Source: Isoetes taiwanensis (Eukaryota > Streptophyta > Lycopodiopsida > Isoetales > Isoetaceae). Taken from it: a stretch of DNA of 64,000 nt. Positions 60,922 to 64,000 of this stretch are shown here, piece after piece. Position 1 is the first letter of the stretch, and the number at the start of each line of letters is the position of its first letter. The notes beneath the pieces were generated by a model. The model was not told where the DNA came from. It made no database searches and was given only the letters and a program-made list of their open reading frames with translations. Location: assembly GCA_021234155.1 (NCBI GenBank), contig JAJEKV010000050.1, forward strand, positions 9,145,109-9,209,108, given 5' to 3'. The position numbers and the translations under genes are program-made.

Positions 60922-61575
60922 TGAAGGAGATAAAGAGAATGCTGAAATTTTGCTCTCACAAAGTGGAATAAGAATACTACATTTTTTTTACGCCGCGATG
61001 CGACTTTTTACGCCGCGTGCGACTTTTGGATCGGTGTTGGCGTGGAAGGGCATCAAACCCTTGATTTTCTTGAAGTATATAGAAACCTACTCCACCGAGG
61101 AAGGTTTTGGAAAAACTTTGGCCCAGCATACTTCATGGTACGTGGCGCGGGGTTTCTTCGAAACCGGTGGCGTGGTTTCTATCTGTGACCTCTGCACCCA
61201 CCGATTCCCCAAATTCATGTTTAATCTTGCAAATCCGTTTGCCGAGAGATGAAGAATGCATCGGATAATATAAAGATGAAGAATGCAAAACATACTCTTA
61301 ACCATCATTCAAATAAATTGGGATTATGTCTTAATTTTGGGACAAATTTTTATATTGCATGTTTTTAGTAGCATATTCAAATTCACAAATTTCATGTCAA
61401 AAGTATGAAAACGTAATAACATATTACTTAGAAAATAGACAATATTTCACAATATAGCACCTCCAATGAGTTATTAACTTTTCCTTTGGCACCTCAAATG
61501 AGTTTAGCAAATGGAACATCATAATAAGAAAAAGAATCCATTATATATTTTATAGAATTACAATTTTTGTCCACC
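60922..61575. repeat. Kinase 5' flank of type B
   Basis: Directly upstream of the copy B kinase and homologous to 20711-21330. It contains TTTTTTACGCCGCGATGCGAC near 60985 and ends at CCCAACAA, where a kinase fragment begins. Confidence 0.8.
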
Positions 61576-61700
61576 CATTATCCCAACAAAGGCAAGGCCA
61601 TCAATTCTTTAAGCCCATTCATAATGTTGGCCGGCCATTGAAAGAGATAATAGAGAACGCTGAAATTTTGCTTTCACAAAGTGCGAGTCATGCTAAGGTG
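61576..61700 (-). pseudogene. Kinase N-terminal fragment (type A) with its 5' flank
   Basis: AAGGCAAGGCCATCAATTCTTT through the start codon (GGCCGGCCATTGAAAG) and into the flank GCGAGTCATGCTAAGGTGGGG matches the 5' end of the copy A kinase (about 17000-17113). Only about 20 codons remain. It marks where the type B flank was placed between gene and type A flank. Confidence 0.8.
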
Positions 61701-63448
61701 GGGTCCCGTCATTGGTGATAGTTAAAATAGAGGCAATAGTTGACTCATTCTTTTGGTTAGGTGGCATCACACAGCTTGGTTTAAGATTTGTCTTGGATGG
61801 CGCATCATTGGCCCAATCTTTGGTGTTGCCCTAATCCACAATAAACAAGCTTGTTTTGCGAATGGCTTGCCCTATTCTTAGTTATGGTGGGAGGAGTTGC
61901 ACCGATGGTTATGGCTGTTGTCATCCTTGGCCTTCTTGAACAATGCTTATTCCATGGTTTTGAATTTATCGAGGATTTTTAAGGGTAAAACCATGGTTCT
62001 CGAGGATTTCAGCGCCTCTTGGCATGATTCCCTCAAATTTGAATGATTTTCATGCATTTGGTTCTTATTTGGCATGATCTAAAATTTGCAAATCCTCCGG
62101 GATCGTTGACATGGAAGCTTGATCACGAACCTTTGATCTTTGTTTCTTTGCTTGCAATGCAAGTATAAATTGATTGCATGGCCCTTTGGAAGTTCATGCT
62201 TCCTCCTGTATCCTTTTGTGGCTTTGTTATGAGTCTCGGCTTACGTTTTGCGGCATTAGGAGAAGAGGTAAGCTCTCAAACTTTTAGTCTAATTCATTTG
62301 ATTCAAGCATGAAATCTGATTCATTCTCATGATTATCTATTGCAGGTCCTCAACGAATCTTAGAGCAAGGCTGAAGATGCTAATGAAGCTCCTCCTATGC
62401 TCCTATAGGAAGAGCAAGTCTTCCAGACCTCTTATTGCAGCGCTTAAACCAACAAATGCTGTTAAAACGAAAGTTGGCCTTATTTTGAGCATGGGAAGGT
62501 AGAGGTAAAGCTTCAGAGATTTGTTTTCAATATTAATATGGAATTCAGGCTTAAATGCATGCATTCTGATGCTGCTCTCTGATGCATGCAGGGCTGACAG
62601 AGCTTTAGAAGTTCATGCTTATTCTTTTATCTATCTAATAAGTTTGGTAGTTGTTTTCTCATTTTCTGCTTCTTGATTGGGCGCTGCATGTCCATATTCG
62701 TTGATTCCTTTTCATATTCATTCATTCCTTTGGGAAATTCTAATTAACTCTTTCATCTAAATGTTCCTGCTTATGTTCTTTTATTTTCGTTCCTAAATGG
62801 ACTTGAGAACATGTCCATATTCACTCATTCCTTTTCATATTCATTCATTCCTTTGGGAAATTCTGATTAATTTTTTCATCTAAATGTTCCTGCTTATATT
62901 CTTTTATTTTCGTCCTAAATGGAACACGAAACAGTAATCTCTTAGCTTCAAAATTCAATTTGGCTTGTTCAAGATGGAACACGATACAGTTTTGCCTTAG
63001 ATTCTGTGGTAGATTCTAATGCCCATAAATGCACCCTGTTTGATATCGGATGTTAAGGTTGTATTCAGGCTGGCTGTTTTCAAAGACTCTTGCTTTATCT
63101 AATCGATAGCTTATTGTGCAGGTCTCCAATGTTCCTAACTTCAACCGAAAGCAATATTGAAGCCGTCTCTATTTCCTGTGATTGGCATGCCCTATGAACC
63201 AACTGATTTTGTAAACTCATCTGCAAATTGCATGGTAACCATGGACTCCCTTTTATGAAGATTGCAGGTAGAACATCTTAACAATGTGGACTTTGAGACA
63301 AATCATTTATGCACAATATGAAATTGTGCTTATAGAAATGAATTCTGCACAATATGAAATTGTGTTTTAGCAATTTGAAGTGTTGTCCTTTGAATTGAGG
63401 CATATGTTAGGTTGCTTAATGTTGAAGCTTAGTTCATTTTGTTTATCG
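61701..63448. other. Intergenic region, copy B
   Basis: Equivalent of 17114-18784. The same candidate intron (GGTAAGC near 62267 to TTGCAG near 62346) and the same 123-bp tandem repeat (62688 and 62811) are present. No gene recognised. Confidence 0.5.
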
Positions 63449-63766
63449 TTATTCTTTGTCTTTGATATTTACGCTTTTTGACGATAAATGATTCGAACTT
63501 TGGAGGCAATCGTTGATCATAACACAAGGCATTATATTTTTGATTGACAAGATTTTTGTTGTTTGTTTCTGGATCAAGCGGGGCGATGGCAATTTGCTAG
63601 TAATCCCGGTCAATAGGGGTTCAATTTCTTCTAAGTCATGATCCAAGTAATAAATAATCAAGTAGTTCCTAGTAAGTGTATACAGGAAATCCTTTAATTT
63701 TGTAAGATATTTACTATCACCATTTAGGAACTCAAATGTGTCAATTGGTTCTAAAGTTACCGCCAT
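63449..63766 (-). CDS. Hypothetical ORF, copy B
   Basis: Same start (MAVTLEPIDTFEFLNGDSKY) as 18785-19177. It diverges after about 56 residues, where small indels change the frame, and stops after 105 codons. Function unknown; possibly not a gene. Confidence 0.25.
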   Translation of the reverse strand: MAVTLEPIDTFEFLNGDSKYLTKLKDFLYTLTRNYLIIYYLDHDLEEIEPLLTGITSKLPSPRLIQKQTTKILSIKNIMPCVMINDCLQSSNHLSSKSVNIKDKE

Positions 63767-64000
63767 TCTAGTTACAGGTTGTCACCAAGTCTTCATCACC
63801 TTCCCACCATGTAGATGCATTTCATCGCCATGCCATAATCATCGCCTCACCATTAAGGATCTTTGCCTCACATGAACAGTGGACTGCTCAGGGATCTGCT
63901 TTCCATGGCCTCCAGCTGCTGCTGCGCTGCCATCAAGGGGGTCCGCCTTGGGCTGTATTTCCTCATGGTGCATTTGGTCCTTGCCATATCTTACGGTTAA
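63767..64000. other. End of window, copy B
   Basis: Matches 19178-19411 almost exactly and runs off the window edge. No gene seen. Confidence 0.6.

Larger units (their letters stand above)
34112..64000. repeat. Segmental duplication, copy B
   Basis: Second copy of 1-19411, longer by the 9.9-kb CACTA element, the type B kinase flank (about 0.65 kb) and a 196-bp tandem duplication, and shorter at 34990-35800. It is near-identical in long stretches such as 35800-36700 and 44745-46100. Elsewhere, notably in the LINE and kinase, it differs at closely spaced CAG/CTG positions. Confidence 0.95.

Overview
This window is nuclear DNA of a land plant. It is AT-rich and dominated by plant transposable elements: an L1-type LINE, LTR retrotransposons primed by TGGTATCAGAGC, and a CACTA DNA transposon. 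The host genes show a PPR remnant, an L-type lectin remnant and an intronless TKL-type protein kinase. The kinase and the LTR style suggest a gymnosperm or another non-flowering lineage, but this is a weak inference. I found no rRNA, tRNA, CRISPR or prokaryotic operon.

The window is organised as a large direct duplication. Positions 1-19411 (copy A) recur in the same order and strand at 34112-64000 (copy B). If the copies are head to tail, the period is at least 34.1 kb. Each copy holds, in order: a TE-rich lead-in; a complete but broken LINE with a 13-bp target duplication and poly(A) tail; a PPR pseudogene; a low-coding stretch; an LTR fragment; a minus-strand protein kinase; and an intergenic region with a 123-bp tandem repeat. 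The kinase is an intact single exon of 764 residues in copy A. In copy B it is broken by small indels.

Copy B differs from copy A in four structural ways. (1) A 9.9-kb CACTA element sits at 47261-57163 with a 3-bp TAG target duplication, and copy A preserves the empty site. The element contains about six and a half copies of a 1.1-kb tandem repeat. (2) The kinase has a different 5' flank, which in copy A lies 3.6 kb away. (3) There is a 196-bp tandem duplication at 57751-58118. (4) The segment 34990-35800 is an interleaved version of the MITE region of copy A. Most small differences between the copies fall on CAG/CTG triplets (CAG to CGG/CG, CTG to ACG/CG) or on AACG. This looks much more like methylation-linked base-calling error than mutation, so the 'pseudogene' state of the LINE and of the copy B kinase should not be taken at face value.

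Between the copies (19412-34111) lie: an LTR fragment with its own primer site; a second fragment of the kinase 5' end; an L-type lectin domain remnant; a very young non-coding LTR retrotransposon (24578-28933, minus strand, TSD ATTGG); and the 5' part of another LTR retrotransposon (LTR 29972-31511, minus strand). The first ORF of that last element (29037-29273) begins M-A-H-T-K-Q-T-V-R-K, a near-exact match to the histone H3 N-terminal tail. This is the most interesting biological signal here, followed by the CACTA element with its internal array.
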